From an uncultured Collinsella sp. (lineage in GTDB: Bacteria > Actinomycetota > Coriobacteriia > Coriobacteriales > Coriobacteriaceae): 64,000 nucleotides of DNA. Below, piece after piece: positions 49,427 through 58,837 of this stretch. The stretch lies in assembly GCA_958437495.1 (NCBI GenBank), contig CAUBOH010000005.1, forward strand, positions 1-64,000. Reading direction: 5' to 3'. Position 1 is the stretch's first letter. Each line of letters begins with the position of its first letter. Below the pieces are notes generated by a model. That model was not told the DNA's origin and made no database searches. It worked only from the letters and a program-made list of their open reading frames with translations. The position numbers and the translations under genes are program-made.

Positions 49427-50272
49427 TTACTCCTGCGACAGGGCCGGCATGGCCACCGTGGCGGCAGGGTCCTCGCCGGAGCCGTCCACGAGTGGCAGGC
49501 TACCCTCGTGCGCAGGTCCTGCCGGAACCGTTGCCGCACCGCCAAAGACGGCAGCGGGGACCTCGTGGCTCTCGACGGTCGCGCCTTCGGTATCAATAGC
49601 CACCCGCGGCTCGTCGTCAAAGCTGGGAACGCCCTGGGGCTCGGCAAGCTCGGACTCCGGCTCGGCGGTCGTATCGGAAACGGGCTCGGCGACGGTTTCA
49701 CTGTCAGCAGCGGCGTCGCCCTCAACAGCATCCTCTGCCACGTCCTCGCCATTCGCGGCAGCGACGACCTCGTGCGGATCTTTGCCCTCGGCCTCGGCGC
49801 GCATGCCCAGCACCAGGTTGCGCAGGCCCGCGACCGTGCCCTCCACGTCGGGAGCCGGCTGATCGGCGTGCAGGTAGGCCCAGTCCATCATGAAGGTGCC
49901 CGAGGACAGCGCACCGATGGCCAGCGCATCATCGGGACACGAAAGCTCAATCTCAAAGACGCGCTCGTCGTGCTCGCTCACGCGGGTGCGGCCGCACGAA
50001 ATGCTGCCCGCAAGACCGGTCTCGTTCATGAGCTCGACCGTCACATGCTCAAGCAGGTGGCAAAGCTCGGTCTGGCCCATGCAGTCCTGGAACTCGCGAC
50101 CGGAATCACCCAGACACAGGTGCTTGGCAATCGCCGGCACCAGATAGTACACGCGCGCCGTGGCCTCGATATCCTCCGAGGTCATGAGCGGCATGCCGGG
50201 GTTCACCAGCACGTGCGCGCAGATCTTGTCCTCGCTGACGGTGACCTTAAGGATGTTGAACAGGCCTGCCAT
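49427..50272 (-). CDS. Protein with a free-standing cyanophycin-synthetase-N-like domain
   Basis: 281 aa. Residues about 1-150 (FNILKVTVSEDKICAHVLVN, AKHLCLGDSGREFQDCMGQT, ELCHLLEHVTVELMNETG) recall the N-terminal domain that precedes ATP-grasp/Mur-ligase parts in cyanophycin synthetase-like proteins, here without any enzyme domain. The remaining ~130 residues are acidic, Ala/Glu/Pro-rich and probably disordered. It has no signal peptide. It lies 24 bp downstream of the CNNM/CorC gene on the same strand. Family membership is tentative; function unknown. Confidence 0.72.
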   Translation of the reverse strand: MAGLFNILKVTVSEDKICAHVLVNPGMPLMTSEDIEATARVYYLVPAIAKHLCLGDSGREFQDCMGQTELCHLLEHVTVELMNETGLAGSISCGRTRVSEHDERVFEIELSCPDDALAIGALSSGTFMMDWAYLHADQPAPDVEGTVAGLRNLVLGMRAEAEGKDPHEVVAAANGEDVAEDAVEGDAAADSETVAEPVSDTTAEPESELAEPQGVPSFDDEPRVAIDTEGATVESHEVPAAVFGGAATVPAGPAHEGSLPLVDGSGEDPAATVAMPALSQE

Positions 50273-50296
50273 AACTCTCCCCTACTCTTCCTTGCC

Positions 50297-51670
50297 CTAC
50301 TCGTCGCCATCGTGCGGATCCACAGAGCCCGCACCCGACGCCGCCGGCTTTTCTGCCGAAGACTCGGAATCCTTCTTATCGGTTTCGGCCGGAGCGATCA
50401 CGCGAATAAGCGAGATGCGCTGGCCACGCATCGACTGCACCTTAAACTTGTACCCCGCAACCTCAAACACCTCTCCGATGTCGGGCACCGAGTCGCAAAG
50501 CTCCAAAATCCAGCCGGCGATGGTCTCATAATCATCGCTTTCCTCGAGCGGCCAACCAAGCTCAATCGCGTCATCGCACGAAAAACGCCCATCGACAAGC
50601 CACTCGCGGCGTGAGAGGCGCGTGAGGTACTTGTTGTCAGGGTCGAACTCGTCCTCAATCTCGCCAACGATCTCCTCGACGATATCTTCGATGGTGATGA
50701 TGCCGGCCGTGCCGCCGTACTCGTCCACGACGACCACGATCTGGTCGTGCGAGGTCTGCATCTCGGACAGCAGCGGCAGGATGTCCTTGGTGTCGGGCAC
50801 AAAGGTGGCATCGCGCAGGTAATCGGCGATGGGCTGGTCACCCTTGCCGTCGAGCGCGGGCTGAATCAGGTCCTTGATGTGCGCGATGCCCGCGACATTG
50901 TCGGGATCCTCGTGGTACACCGGGATGCGGCTGAAGCCGGTCTGGCGCATGGTGGACAGCACGTCGGCGACCGTCTCGTCGTCCTCGCACATGGTGGTGT
51001 CCACGCGCGGCACCATGACCTCGCGGGCAACGGTGTCGCCCAGGTCGAAGATCTCGTGGATCATGCGCTTTTCCTCGTCGAGCAGGTCGTCCTGCTCCGA
51101 GACCATGTACTTGATCTCTTCCTCCGAGACGTTCTGGCGATCGTCGGCGCTCTTGATGCGCAGAATGCGGGCCAGACCATCGGAGCAGGCGCCGGTCAGC
51201 CACACGAGCGGGCGGGCGATCTTTTGGAACACGGAAAGCGGGCCCACGACTTGCTTGGATACGCCCTCGGCGTTGGCCAGGCCAATGCGCTTAGGAACCA
51301 GCTCGCCGATCACGATGGACACGAAGGCGACCGCGACGGTGATGATGACCGGCGCCAGGCCGCGCGCGATGGCGGAGAGCGGCGCGATGCCAAAGCTCGT
51401 GAGCCAAGCGGCGAGTGGGTCGGACAGGCTCGTCGAGGCGACAGCGGACGAGGCGAAGCCCACGAGCGTGATGGCAACCTGGATGGTGGCGAGCAGCTCG
51501 TCGGAATCGGCGGCCAGCTTAACGGCGCGCTCGGCGCGCTTGTCGCCTTCCTCGGCCTCATGCTCCAGCACGGCGCGCTTGGCCGTGGTGAGTGCCATCT
51601 CAGACATAGAGAAGTAGCCGTTGATGAGCGTTAAAACGAGCGTGGTAATAAGGGAGATGGTTATGTCCAT
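50297..51670 (-). CDS. CNNM/CorC-family protein (DUF21, two CBS, transporter-associated domain)
   Basis: 457 aa. DUF21 membrane domain with four helices (ITISLITTLVLTLINGYFSM, SEMALTTAKRAVLEHEAEEG), then two CBS domains (VMVPRVDTTMCEDDETVADV; DATFVPDTKDILPLLSEMQT with VVVVDEYGGTAGIITIEDIV), and the CorC_HlyC C-terminal domain (DGRFSCDDAIELGWPLEES). Prokaryotic CNNM proteins export Mg2+ or regulate its level; older annotation calls them hemolysins. ATG 51670. With mgtA and the NRMT/MgtE-like pair this adds a Mg2+ efflux-type protein to the region. Confidence 0.93.
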   Translation of the reverse strand: MDITISLITTLVLTLINGYFSMSEMALTTAKRAVLEHEAEEGDKRAERAVKLAADSDELLATIQVAITLVGFASSAVASTSLSDPLAAWLTSFGIAPLSAIARGLAPVIITVAVAFVSIVIGELVPKRIGLANAEGVSKQVVGPLSVFQKIARPLVWLTGACSDGLARILRIKSADDRQNVSEEEIKYMVSEQDDLLDEEKRMIHEIFDLGDTVAREVMVPRVDTTMCEDDETVADVLSTMRQTGFSRIPVYHEDPDNVAGIAHIKDLIQPALDGKGDQPIADYLRDATFVPDTKDILPLLSEMQTSHDQIVVVVDEYGGTAGIITIEDIVEEIVGEIEDEFDPDNKYLTRLSRREWLVDGRFSCDDAIELGWPLEESDDYETIAGWILELCDSVPDIGEVFEVAGYKFKVQSMRGQRISLIRVIAPAETDKKDSESSAEKPAASGAGSVDPHDGDE

Positions 51671-51784
51671 CGGAAGTTTCTCGAACCTCCAAGATTCGGG
51701 ACGTTAGGTAGTAAGCGTAGGTGACGGATAGGGCAGTTGCGCCCAACGGCCGTTTGGATGGGTCCGCGGGCACAGACGCGATCG

Positions 51785-52468
51785 CTAGATTACGAAGAGG
51801 ATCACCGCCATGAACTGGAAGATACTGCCGGCGAGCACCCACAGGTGAAACACGCTGTGCAGATAACGCACGTTTTTGGCGATATAGAACGGCACGCCCA
51901 CGGTGTAGCACACGCCGCCGACAGCGAGCAGGGCAAGTGCCACGGGGTTGAGCAGCGACACGAGCTCGGGCAGCTTAAAGACGACGAGCCAGCCCATCAG
52001 CAGATAGACCAGGCCGCTTACCCAATGCGGCTGGCGCTCGCGCAAAAAGCACTCGAGGGCGATCCCGACGATGGCGATGGCCCATACGGCAAAAAACAGC
52101 ACGGGACCACCGTCGTTTGCCAGCGTGATGAGGCAAAACGGCGTATAGCTGCCAGCTATGAGCAGGTAGATGCAGCTGTGGTCGATGATGCGAAACACAC
52201 GCTTAGCGCCCGCGGGCTGAATCGCATGGTAGAGCGTGGAGGCAAGGTATTCGAGAATAATGCTGGCACCGTAGACGATTGCCGCGGCCATATGCGCCGG
52301 ACCGCCACCGCGCAGGGCAGCGAATACGATTAGGAGCACCAGGCCCGCGATACCCAGCAGGCAGCCGACACCATGGGTAACGGAGTTCATGATCTCCTCG
52401 CCCACCGTGTAGTGCGGAACGGCCGCGGCCTTGGGTCGCGGCTTGGAACTGTCGCTCGAATCGGACAT
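51785..52468 (-). CDS. Hemolysin III / YqfA-type PAQR membrane protein
   Basis: 227 aa with seven TM helices. Family motifs: SVTHGVGCLLGIAGLVLL, SIILEYLASTLYHAI with conserved Ser/His, DHSCIYLLIAGSYTPF and the C-terminal LHSVFHLWVLAGSIFQF with the His pair that binds zinc in the PAQR superfamily. ATG 52468 is chosen; GGAGG lies 11 bp upstream, and a TTG at 52486 is possible. Role in membrane homeostasis is likely; true hemolytic activity is not implied. It is divergent from the operator-controlled hydrolase. Confidence 0.92.
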   Translation of the reverse strand: MSDSSDSSKPRPKAAAVPHYTVGEEIMNSVTHGVGCLLGIAGLVLLIVFAALRGGGPAHMAAAIVYGASIILEYLASTLYHAIQPAGAKRVFRIIDHSCIYLLIAGSYTPFCLITLANDGGPVLFFAVWAIAIVGIALECFLRERQPHWVSGLVYLLMGWLVVFKLPELVSLLNPVALALLAVGGVCYTVGVPFYIAKNVRYLHSVFHLWVLAGSIFQFMAVILFVI

Positions 52469-52575
52469 GCCGGTTACATCCTCCAACGTAAATAGTTCTC
52501 AACACTATATCAAAGCGTCTGGGTACGTGCGAAATTTGCACCATACGTGACCCTTTGTTTACCCATTCTTTGCTT

Positions 52576-52635
52576 GTTGACGCATCAACGGCGAACGTCC
52601 ATAATGCGCTTGTTTTAAATGTTGATGTATCAACA
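52576..52635 (+). promoter_or_regulatory. Promoter with two matching operators ahead of the alpha/beta hydrolase
   Basis: -35 TTGACG (52577-52582), 17-bp spacer, -10 CATAAT (52600-52605): 5 of 6 at both boxes. Operator 1, GTTGACGCATCAAC (52576-52589), covers the -35. Operator 2, TGTTGATGTATCAACA (52620-52635), a perfect palindrome, lies just after the expected start of transcription. Both fit GTTGAYGYATCAAC. Two sites that straddle a promoter strongly suggest a dimeric repressor, for example TetR type; no regulator gene is adjacent. Confidence 0.8.
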
Positions 52636-52654
52636 TCTTTAAGGAGAACCGTAA

Positions 52655-53620
52655 ATGCCTCAAAGCGCACACCCCCATCGAAAACTTAAGATAACCGTCG
52701 TTGTTGCGCTGGCGCTTGTTGTCACGTTGCTCGGATTTGCCGGCAACTTTTTGTTTGACTTTGCCCTGAACCCCCAAGCGCCGTACACCATGAAGATGAT
52801 GCAGGATGGCAAGGACGACAAAAAAGGTGAGCAGCCGGATGCCGAGGAAACCGAGGCGCGGGCATGGTTTAAAGAGAATCGCGAGAGCAGCAGCCTCACC
52901 GCAGTTGACGGAACCGAGCTTGCCGCTTGGTATTTTGCCGCCCCAGAGACCACGCACAATTACGCTGTCTGCTTACACGGATACACCGATGAGCCTATCG
53001 GTATGGCCCGATACGCCAAACGATTCCATGACCGCGGCATGAACGTACTCGCACCCGCCGCTCGCGCCCACGAGCGCTCCGGCGGCGACTATATCGGCAT
53101 GGGCTGGCCTGAGCGCCTTGACATCGTCGCATGGATCGAGCGAATCGTTCAAGCTGATCCCGAGGCGCGCATCCTGGTCTTTGGCGAGTCGATGGGTGCA
53201 GCAACTGCCATGAACGTCGCAGGGGAATCTCTGCCCGCAAACGTAAAATGCATTATCGAGGACTGCGGTTATACGAGTGTTTGGGACGAGTTCTCTCTGC
53301 AGCTCAAGGACGTGTTCGGCCTGCCCAGCTTTCCCTTGCTCGATGTAGCAAACTTGGTGTGCAACGTGCGCGCGGGCTACGACTTTCATAAGGCGAGCAG
53401 TGTGGAGCAACTCAAACACGCGACGGTTCCCATGCTGTTTATCCACGGCGACCAGGACACCTTTGTGCCGTACAGCATGCTCGACCAAAACTACGACGCG
53501 TGCGCCAGCAAGGTCAAGCAAAAGCTCACCATTCATGGCGCCACCCACGCCAAGAGTGCGCAAGTTGACCCCGAGCTCTACTGGAACACAGTCAACAACT
53601 TCCTCGACGAGTATTTTTAG
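52655..53620 (+). CDS. Membrane-anchored alpha/beta hydrolase
   Basis: 321 aa. One N-terminal hydrophobic helix (ITVVVALALVVTLLGFAGNF) anchors the enzyme, so the catalytic domain is probably outside. Hydrolase features: oxyanion segment CLHGYTDEP, nucleophile elbow FGESMGAATAM (Ser), acid Asp in HGDQDTFVP and a late His in HGATHAK. Similar proteins include serine esterases/lipases of the FrsA/BAAT-like kind; substrate unknown. ATG 52655 follows TTTAAGGAG. It is monocistronic, under the two-operator promoter and followed by a strong terminator. Confidence 0.9.
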   Translation: MPQSAHPHRKLKITVVVALALVVTLLGFAGNFLFDFALNPQAPYTMKMMQDGKDDKKGEQPDAEETEARAWFKENRESSSLTAVDGTELAAWYFAAPETTHNYAVCLHGYTDEPIGMARYAKRFHDRGMNVLAPAARAHERSGGDYIGMGWPERLDIVAWIERIVQADPEARILVFGESMGAATAMNVAGESLPANVKCIIEDCGYTSVWDEFSLQLKDVFGLPSFPLLDVANLVCNVRAGYDFHKASSVEQLKHATVPMLFIHGDQDTFVPYSMLDQNYDACASKVKQKLTIHGATHAKSAQVDPELYWNTVNNFLDEYF

Positions 53621-53666
53621 GCAAATAGTACGGTTTACTGGTCTATCTGACCCCCTAGCACTTCCG

Positions 53667-53705
53667 AAAAGCCGCCCGCGAGCGTTGTGCTCGCGGGCGG
53701 CTTTT
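53667..53705. terminator. Bidirectional terminator between convergent genes
   Basis: Perfect 17-base arms, AAAAGCCGCCCGCGAGC (53667-53683) and its complement (53689-53705), 5-base loop. T-runs on both strands serve the hydrolase (plus) and the DUF362 gene (minus). Confidence 0.95.
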
Positions 53706-53752
53706 GCTCAACTAACGCTACAAAGGCGCTTGTTTTGTCCAATAGCTAGGCG

Positions 53753-54958
53753 CTACTTGACCTCGATGAGCTCATACTCGCTCGTGCCCAGGCCGATCTT
53801 TTCGGCGTGCGCGATGCACGCGCGCCAGTCGGTGTCGGGATGCGTGATGCAGAAGGGGTCACGCGCCTGCTCGCCCTCCAGATGCTCGTGGTTGTGCTCC
53901 ATCTTGGCCGCGCTATCGGTGAGCTCGGTGTTGGGCAGCGGCTCGGATGCCATGACGGCATCGGCGCAGGCCTGGTCGATGGCGACCGGGTCGAAGCTCG
54001 CGAACATGCCGATATCGTTGACGATAGGCGTGTCGTTTTCGGGATGGCAATCGCAGTTGGGGCTGATATCCATGGCAAGCGAGATATGGAAGCTCGGGCG
54101 ATCCTGGACAACGGCCTTCGTATACTCGGCGATCTTGTAGTTGAGCACGTCGGCCGCAGCATCATAGCCGGGCTTGATGGCGTCCTGGTTGCACACGCCG
54201 ATGCAGCGGCCGCAGCCCACGCAGCGATCATGGTCGATGGCAGCCACGTGGACCGTGCGGGTGTTGCCGTTGGCAAGCTCGCGCTCGCGGGTGTCGTCGA
54301 ACGAGATAGCGTTGTGCGCGCAGATCTTTTCGCAGGCACGGCAGCCAATGCAGTGCTCGGTCGCGACGTTCGGCTTGCCGGCGGCATGCTGCTCCATCTT
54401 GCCGGCTCGGCTGCCACCTCCCATGCCCAGGTTCTTCATGGCACCGCCAAAACCGGCCTGCTCATGACCCTTAAAGTGGGTGAGGCTGATTACGATGTCG
54501 GCATCCATGAGTGCCTGGCCGATCTTTGCCTCGCGCACGTACTCGCCGCCCTCGACCGGAACGAGTGCCTCGTCGGTGCCCTTGAGGCCGTCGGCGATGA
54601 TGATCTGGCAACCCGTGGCATACGGGGTAAAGCCGTTCTGATAAGCGGTGTCGATGTGCTCGAGCGCGTTTTTGCGGCTGCCCACATAGAGCGTGTTGCA
54701 GTCGGTGAGAAAGGGCTTGCCGCCCAGCTCCTTCACCACGTCGGCGACGGCGCGGGCGTAGTTAGGGCGCAGAAAGCTCAGGTTACCCAGCTCGCCAAAG
54801 TGAATCTTGATGGCAACGAACTTGTTCTCAAAGTCGATCTGCTCGATACCGGCGCGACGGATGAGGCGCTTGAGTTTGTCGAGCTGGCTCTCGCGAGCAT
54901 GCGTGCGCAGGTTGGTAAAGTACACCTTAGCGGGTGCTGCGGGTGCAGTTGCGGTCAT
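53753..54958 (-). CDS. DUF362 protein with two [4Fe-4S] ferredoxin motifs
   Basis: 401 aa. DUF362 domain in two parts (KIHFGELGNLSFLRPNYARA, FLTDCNTLYVGSRKNALEH, SLTHFKGHEQAGFGGAMKNLGMG, and FDPVAIDQACADAV near the end) interrupted by two ferredoxin motifs: CIGCRACEKICAHNA and CVGCGRCIGVCNQDA. Soluble iron-sulfur protein of anaerobes; an electron-transfer or Fe-S-related role is expected but the reaction is not established. ATG 54958. It is monocistronic. The family assignment is firm. Confidence 0.93.
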   Translation of the reverse strand: MTATAPAAPAKVYFTNLRTHARESQLDKLKRLIRRAGIEQIDFENKFVAIKIHFGELGNLSFLRPNYARAVADVVKELGGKPFLTDCNTLYVGSRKNALEHIDTAYQNGFTPYATGCQIIIADGLKGTDEALVPVEGGEYVREAKIGQALMDADIVISLTHFKGHEQAGFGGAMKNLGMGGGSRAGKMEQHAAGKPNVATEHCIGCRACEKICAHNAISFDDTRERELANGNTRTVHVAAIDHDRCVGCGRCIGVCNQDAIKPGYDAAADVLNYKIAEYTKAVVQDRPSFHISLAMDISPNCDCHPENDTPIVNDIGMFASFDPVAIDQACADAVMASEPLPNTELTDSAAKMEHNHEHLEGEQARDPFCITHPDTDWRACIAHAEKIGLGTSEYELIEVK

Positions 54959-55053
54959 AGATCTATCCCCTCGGTCTATATGGCGTTACAGACATAAGAG
55001 GATGGTACCCGTTGAAGTAGGGTCGAAGTCAAGCGCAACACCGAGTCGTTAGG

Positions 55054-55175
55054 CACTCATTGGGGACAGACTTAAATGAGTGCCGCCAGGGACAGTCCTT
55101 GCCAGCCCGGCCGGCGAGCCAGCGAATCGGCAAAGACTGTCCCCAACGACTAGTCGTTTAAGACCGTCCCCAATG
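55054..55175. repeat. Composite GGGACAG repeat, copy 1 (left of the MacB-like genes)
   Basis: CATTGGGGACAGACTTAAAT then GAGTG at 55057, followed by an 87-base unit at 55089-55175 that starts GGGACAGTCCTTGCC and ends CGTCCCCAATG. The unit is internally palindromic (GGGACAGTCCTTGCC with GGCAAAGACTGTCCC). It differs from the unit at 58742-58828 at only about six positions, in the same orientation. It ends 2 bp before the permease stop codon. Confidence 0.85.
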
Positions 55176-55176
55176 G

Positions 55177-57843
55177 CTACTCTTGCACCTTGAGGGCTTC
55201 GGCCAGACTGACGCGCTTGATAGAACGCGTGTGTAGCAGCGCCACGACCAGGTAGGTCGCAAAGCCAATGCCGACGCATGCAGCCATAGACCAAGCAGGC
55301 ACGTAGATCTCGATATTGCCGTTGTAGGCGAGCAGCATCGAGCGAAAGATGGCCGTGAGCGAGCCAATAATGACTGGCAGGCTCAGCACGAGCGACGCCG
55401 CCACGCACAGCGTGATCGAGCGGATGTACAGATGCGAGATCTCGCTATCTCGATAGCCAAAGACTTTCATATAGCTGATCGAACGGGCGCTGTGGTCGAT
55501 CACGGCCTTGGTCAGCAGGTACATAAACAGCAGGAAGATAAACACCGCGAGCCCGACCATCATGCCAATCATTTTGCTCATCATGCCGATGAACTGGTCG
55601 CCCACGGCGCGCATGTCGTCGGGCGTGGTGTCGCCGGCAAAGTAACGAGCATCGAGGTCGAGCTTCTCGTCGCTCACATAGCCGTTAAAGTAGGCGGCGT
55701 CGTTGTCGAACAGCTCGTTAAAGTCGTCGATACTCATATAGATATTCATGTCCGACTTGGAGCCCCAGGCACAGTCCTTGCCCGCATACCCAAGGGAATA
55801 ATGCTCGCCCTCGTACTTGTCGCTGAGCGCGACCTTCTGGCCCTCGCTCCAGCCAAACTTATCGAGCAGACCGCCGCCAAAGACGACGCGCCCATCGCCG
55901 ACGTCGAGGTCTTTCCAATAACGCGAATCGGATGAAATGCCGTAGATGGAAATCGTCTCCTCGCCATTACCATCGCCACGGTCGTATTGCAGCTGGTAAA
56001 CGGCGTATTTCTCGGCCTGCGCGATTGCGCCCGCGCCGTTATCGGTCGTATTGACCGGGTGGATATCGTCGTTGTCAGTGTCGATCTTAGAGGCCTTGTC
56101 AATCAGGTCGATAGCCTCGTCGCGGTTGCAGCCGAGGGCATCGGCAAGATCGTCAAGGCGCGCGTAGAGCGCATCCTTCTTGTCCTGGACCTTGGCAAGC
56201 GCATCCTGCGCCGCAGTCAGGCTCTCGGCAGACGGAGATGCGGTCGCGGCATCGGCTGCCGCCTGCGCCGCATCGGCCGCGTCGTCAAGCTCGTCATCGG
56301 CATCCTGGGCGGCGGAAAGCAGCGCACCGTCAACCGATTGCAAGCGCTCGAGTGCCGACCACTGCTCGCGCTCCTCGGCAGTGCCCTCGAGCTCCAGCGG
56401 AGCTTTGAGCGTGTACTGGTGCTCGGCGACCAGGCTCGTCTCGAGGTTGTCGGCGTAGTGCGTCATCGTGGGCAGAATCGCCAGGCCAAAGAGCAGTAGC
56501 AGCGACGCAAACGCAATGCCCACGAAGAGCGTGGCAAAGTTGCCCAGGTTGCGCAGGAAGATACGCAGGCGGAAGCGGGAAACAAAACCCATGCGCTCCG
56601 GCAGCTGCAGGCCACGCTTGGTGCCCGATTTGCCGCTCGCCTCGTGACGAAGGAACTGCAACGGCGTCTTGCCCATTTTGCGAAACAGGCCCACCAGCGT
56701 GATGAGGATGAGCGCGGCGGCGGGAACCACGGCGCACTTCACAAAGATCTCCCAGCTCCAGTACACCTGGAAGGGCGGCAGGCTGTACGAACCGTAATAG
56801 AGACTGCGCATGGGCTCGGTAAAGAACACAATGCCGAGCGCAGTGCCCAAAAGCGCCGAGACCACGCCCACGATGGCGGGAAGTGCCAGGTAGTGCAGCA
56901 CGATCTCGCGTCGACGATAGCCGCTGGCGAGCAGCGTGCCGATGATGGCGCTCTCCTCCTCGATGGTGGCGTCGGTAAGGACCACAAAGACAAACGCCAT
57001 GATCACGATGATAATGTCGAGCAGCGTCATCCACATCATGGAGTCGCCGTCTACGTCGTCGCGCGCGTAGCCAATACCCTGGTTGGAATCGGCATCGATC
57101 AGATCGTCCACGCGCGCATCGGCATCGGTCAGCGCCTCGACCATATCCTGCTCGGCATCGATGCGGTCCGCGGTGGGGAGGTCGCGATCGGCAAAGGTGA
57201 AGGAGTAGGTGTAGGCGGGTGCGCCGCCGGCATCCTCGAGCGCGGCAAAGCCAGCGTCGGTAACCTCGGCAACACCATAGGTGACGGTGTTGATCGTAAA
57301 GTCGGAGTTGTTGAGGAACAACGCCTGGCTATCGGGCTGGGTCATGATGCCGCAGATGGTGTAGGCTCGGCCCTCGAGCTCGACTTTATCGCCGATGGCG
57401 AGGTCGTTATTGGTGGCAAAGACGCGGTCGATGGCCACCTCGTCGTCCGCCTTTGGCTGCTTGCCTTCGCAGTAGGACGCAATGTCGACCTTGGTGCGAT
57501 GCGCGTAGGTGCGCAGGGTGCGCTTGGTGCCGTCGTCGCCGGACGCCTTTTTGATGATGGCGTCGATGGAGAAGTTCTTGTAGAGCGTAACGCCGCCGAC
57601 GTCGTCTGCCGCGCCCTCGGCTGCCTTGAGCTGGTCGTCGGTAGCCTCGAAGGAGGTGGTCACGCGGCCGTCCTCAATCGTGTACGCATCGCGCATGTCG
57701 TCGATAAGGCAACCGATGGAATGCGCCGCGAGCAAAAAGCCCGAGGTGAGAGCGATGCTCCCGCACATAAGCAAAAAGATGCCCAGGTACTTGCCGATAT
57801 TGCGGCGCAGCTCGCGCGGGAGGCGTTTTGCGAGAGGTGTCAT
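55177..57843 (-). CDS. FtsX/MacB-type ABC transporter permease (large, two FtsX domains)
   Basis: 888 aa. TM helix near the N-terminus (YLGIFLLMCGSIALTSGFLL), a periplasmic-type domain of about 230 residues, three helices (MTLLDIIIVIMAFVFVVLTD, AIVGVVSALLGTALGIVFFT, CAVVPAAALILITLVGLF), another helix (FATLFVGIAFASLLLLFGLA), a second large extracytoplasmic domain with a coiled-coil insert (DADDELDDAADAAQAAADAA), and three C-terminal helices. This is the double-FtsX layout of permeases paired with LolD/MacB-type ATPases that work on lipids, peptides or cell-wall processes. ATG 57843; 9 bp after the ATPase stop. Confidence 0.9.
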   Translation of the reverse strand: MTPLAKRLPRELRRNIGKYLGIFLLMCGSIALTSGFLLAAHSIGCLIDDMRDAYTIEDGRVTTSFEATDDQLKAAEGAADDVGGVTLYKNFSIDAIIKKASGDDGTKRTLRTYAHRTKVDIASYCEGKQPKADDEVAIDRVFATNNDLAIGDKVELEGRAYTICGIMTQPDSQALFLNNSDFTINTVTYGVAEVTDAGFAALEDAGGAPAYTYSFTFADRDLPTADRIDAEQDMVEALTDADARVDDLIDADSNQGIGYARDDVDGDSMMWMTLLDIIIVIMAFVFVVLTDATIEEESAIIGTLLASGYRRREIVLHYLALPAIVGVVSALLGTALGIVFFTEPMRSLYYGSYSLPPFQVYWSWEIFVKCAVVPAAALILITLVGLFRKMGKTPLQFLRHEASGKSGTKRGLQLPERMGFVSRFRLRIFLRNLGNFATLFVGIAFASLLLLFGLAILPTMTHYADNLETSLVAEHQYTLKAPLELEGTAEEREQWSALERLQSVDGALLSAAQDADDELDDAADAAQAAADAATASPSAESLTAAQDALAKVQDKKDALYARLDDLADALGCNRDEAIDLIDKASKIDTDNDDIHPVNTTDNGAGAIAQAEKYAVYQLQYDRGDGNGEETISIYGISSDSRYWKDLDVGDGRVVFGGGLLDKFGWSEGQKVALSDKYEGEHYSLGYAGKDCAWGSKSDMNIYMSIDDFNELFDNDAAYFNGYVSDEKLDLDARYFAGDTTPDDMRAVGDQFIGMMSKMIGMMVGLAVFIFLLFMYLLTKAVIDHSARSISYMKVFGYRDSEISHLYIRSITLCVAASLVLSLPVIIGSLTAIFRSMLLAYNGNIEIYVPAWSMAACVGIGFATYLVVALLHTRSIKRVSLAEALKVQE

Positions 57844-57851
57844 GGCGTCGC

Positions 57852-58565
<714 letters not shown>

Positions 58566-58660
58566 GCTATCCCCCGTTGTTAGCCTTCTGCTACTTTTCT
58601 AGGGTAATAGTAAACCCAGGCGAACTATTTTTAAGCGACAGGCGCGACTTTTTCCAACCT

Positions 58661-58828
58661 ACTCATTGGGGACAGACTTAAATGAGTGAAATCGCTCATT
58701 TAAGTCTGTCCCCAATGAGTGGTCCCAAAGGCCGGCATATTGGGACAGTCCTTGCCAGCCCGGCCGACGAGCCGTCGAATCGGCAAAGACTGTCCCCGAT
58801 GACTAGTCGTTTAAGAACGTCCCCAATG
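58661..58828. repeat. Composite GGGACAG repeat, copy 2 (right of the MacB-like genes)
   Basis: A near-perfect palindrome first: CATTGGGGACAGACTTAAAT and its complement meet at GAGTGAAATCGCTC (58664-58718). The 87-base unit then follows at 58742-58828, about 93% identical to 55089-55175. It fills the gap between the ATPase gene and the end of the ABC-2 operon. Confidence 0.85.
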
Positions 58829-58837
58829 ATTAGGTGG

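Noticed and set aside
50297..52468. Annotation of the CNNM and HlyIII genes as hemolysins
   Set aside because: The names are historical; domain content indicates ion homeostasis and PAQR-type membrane proteins, and nothing here supports cytolysis.
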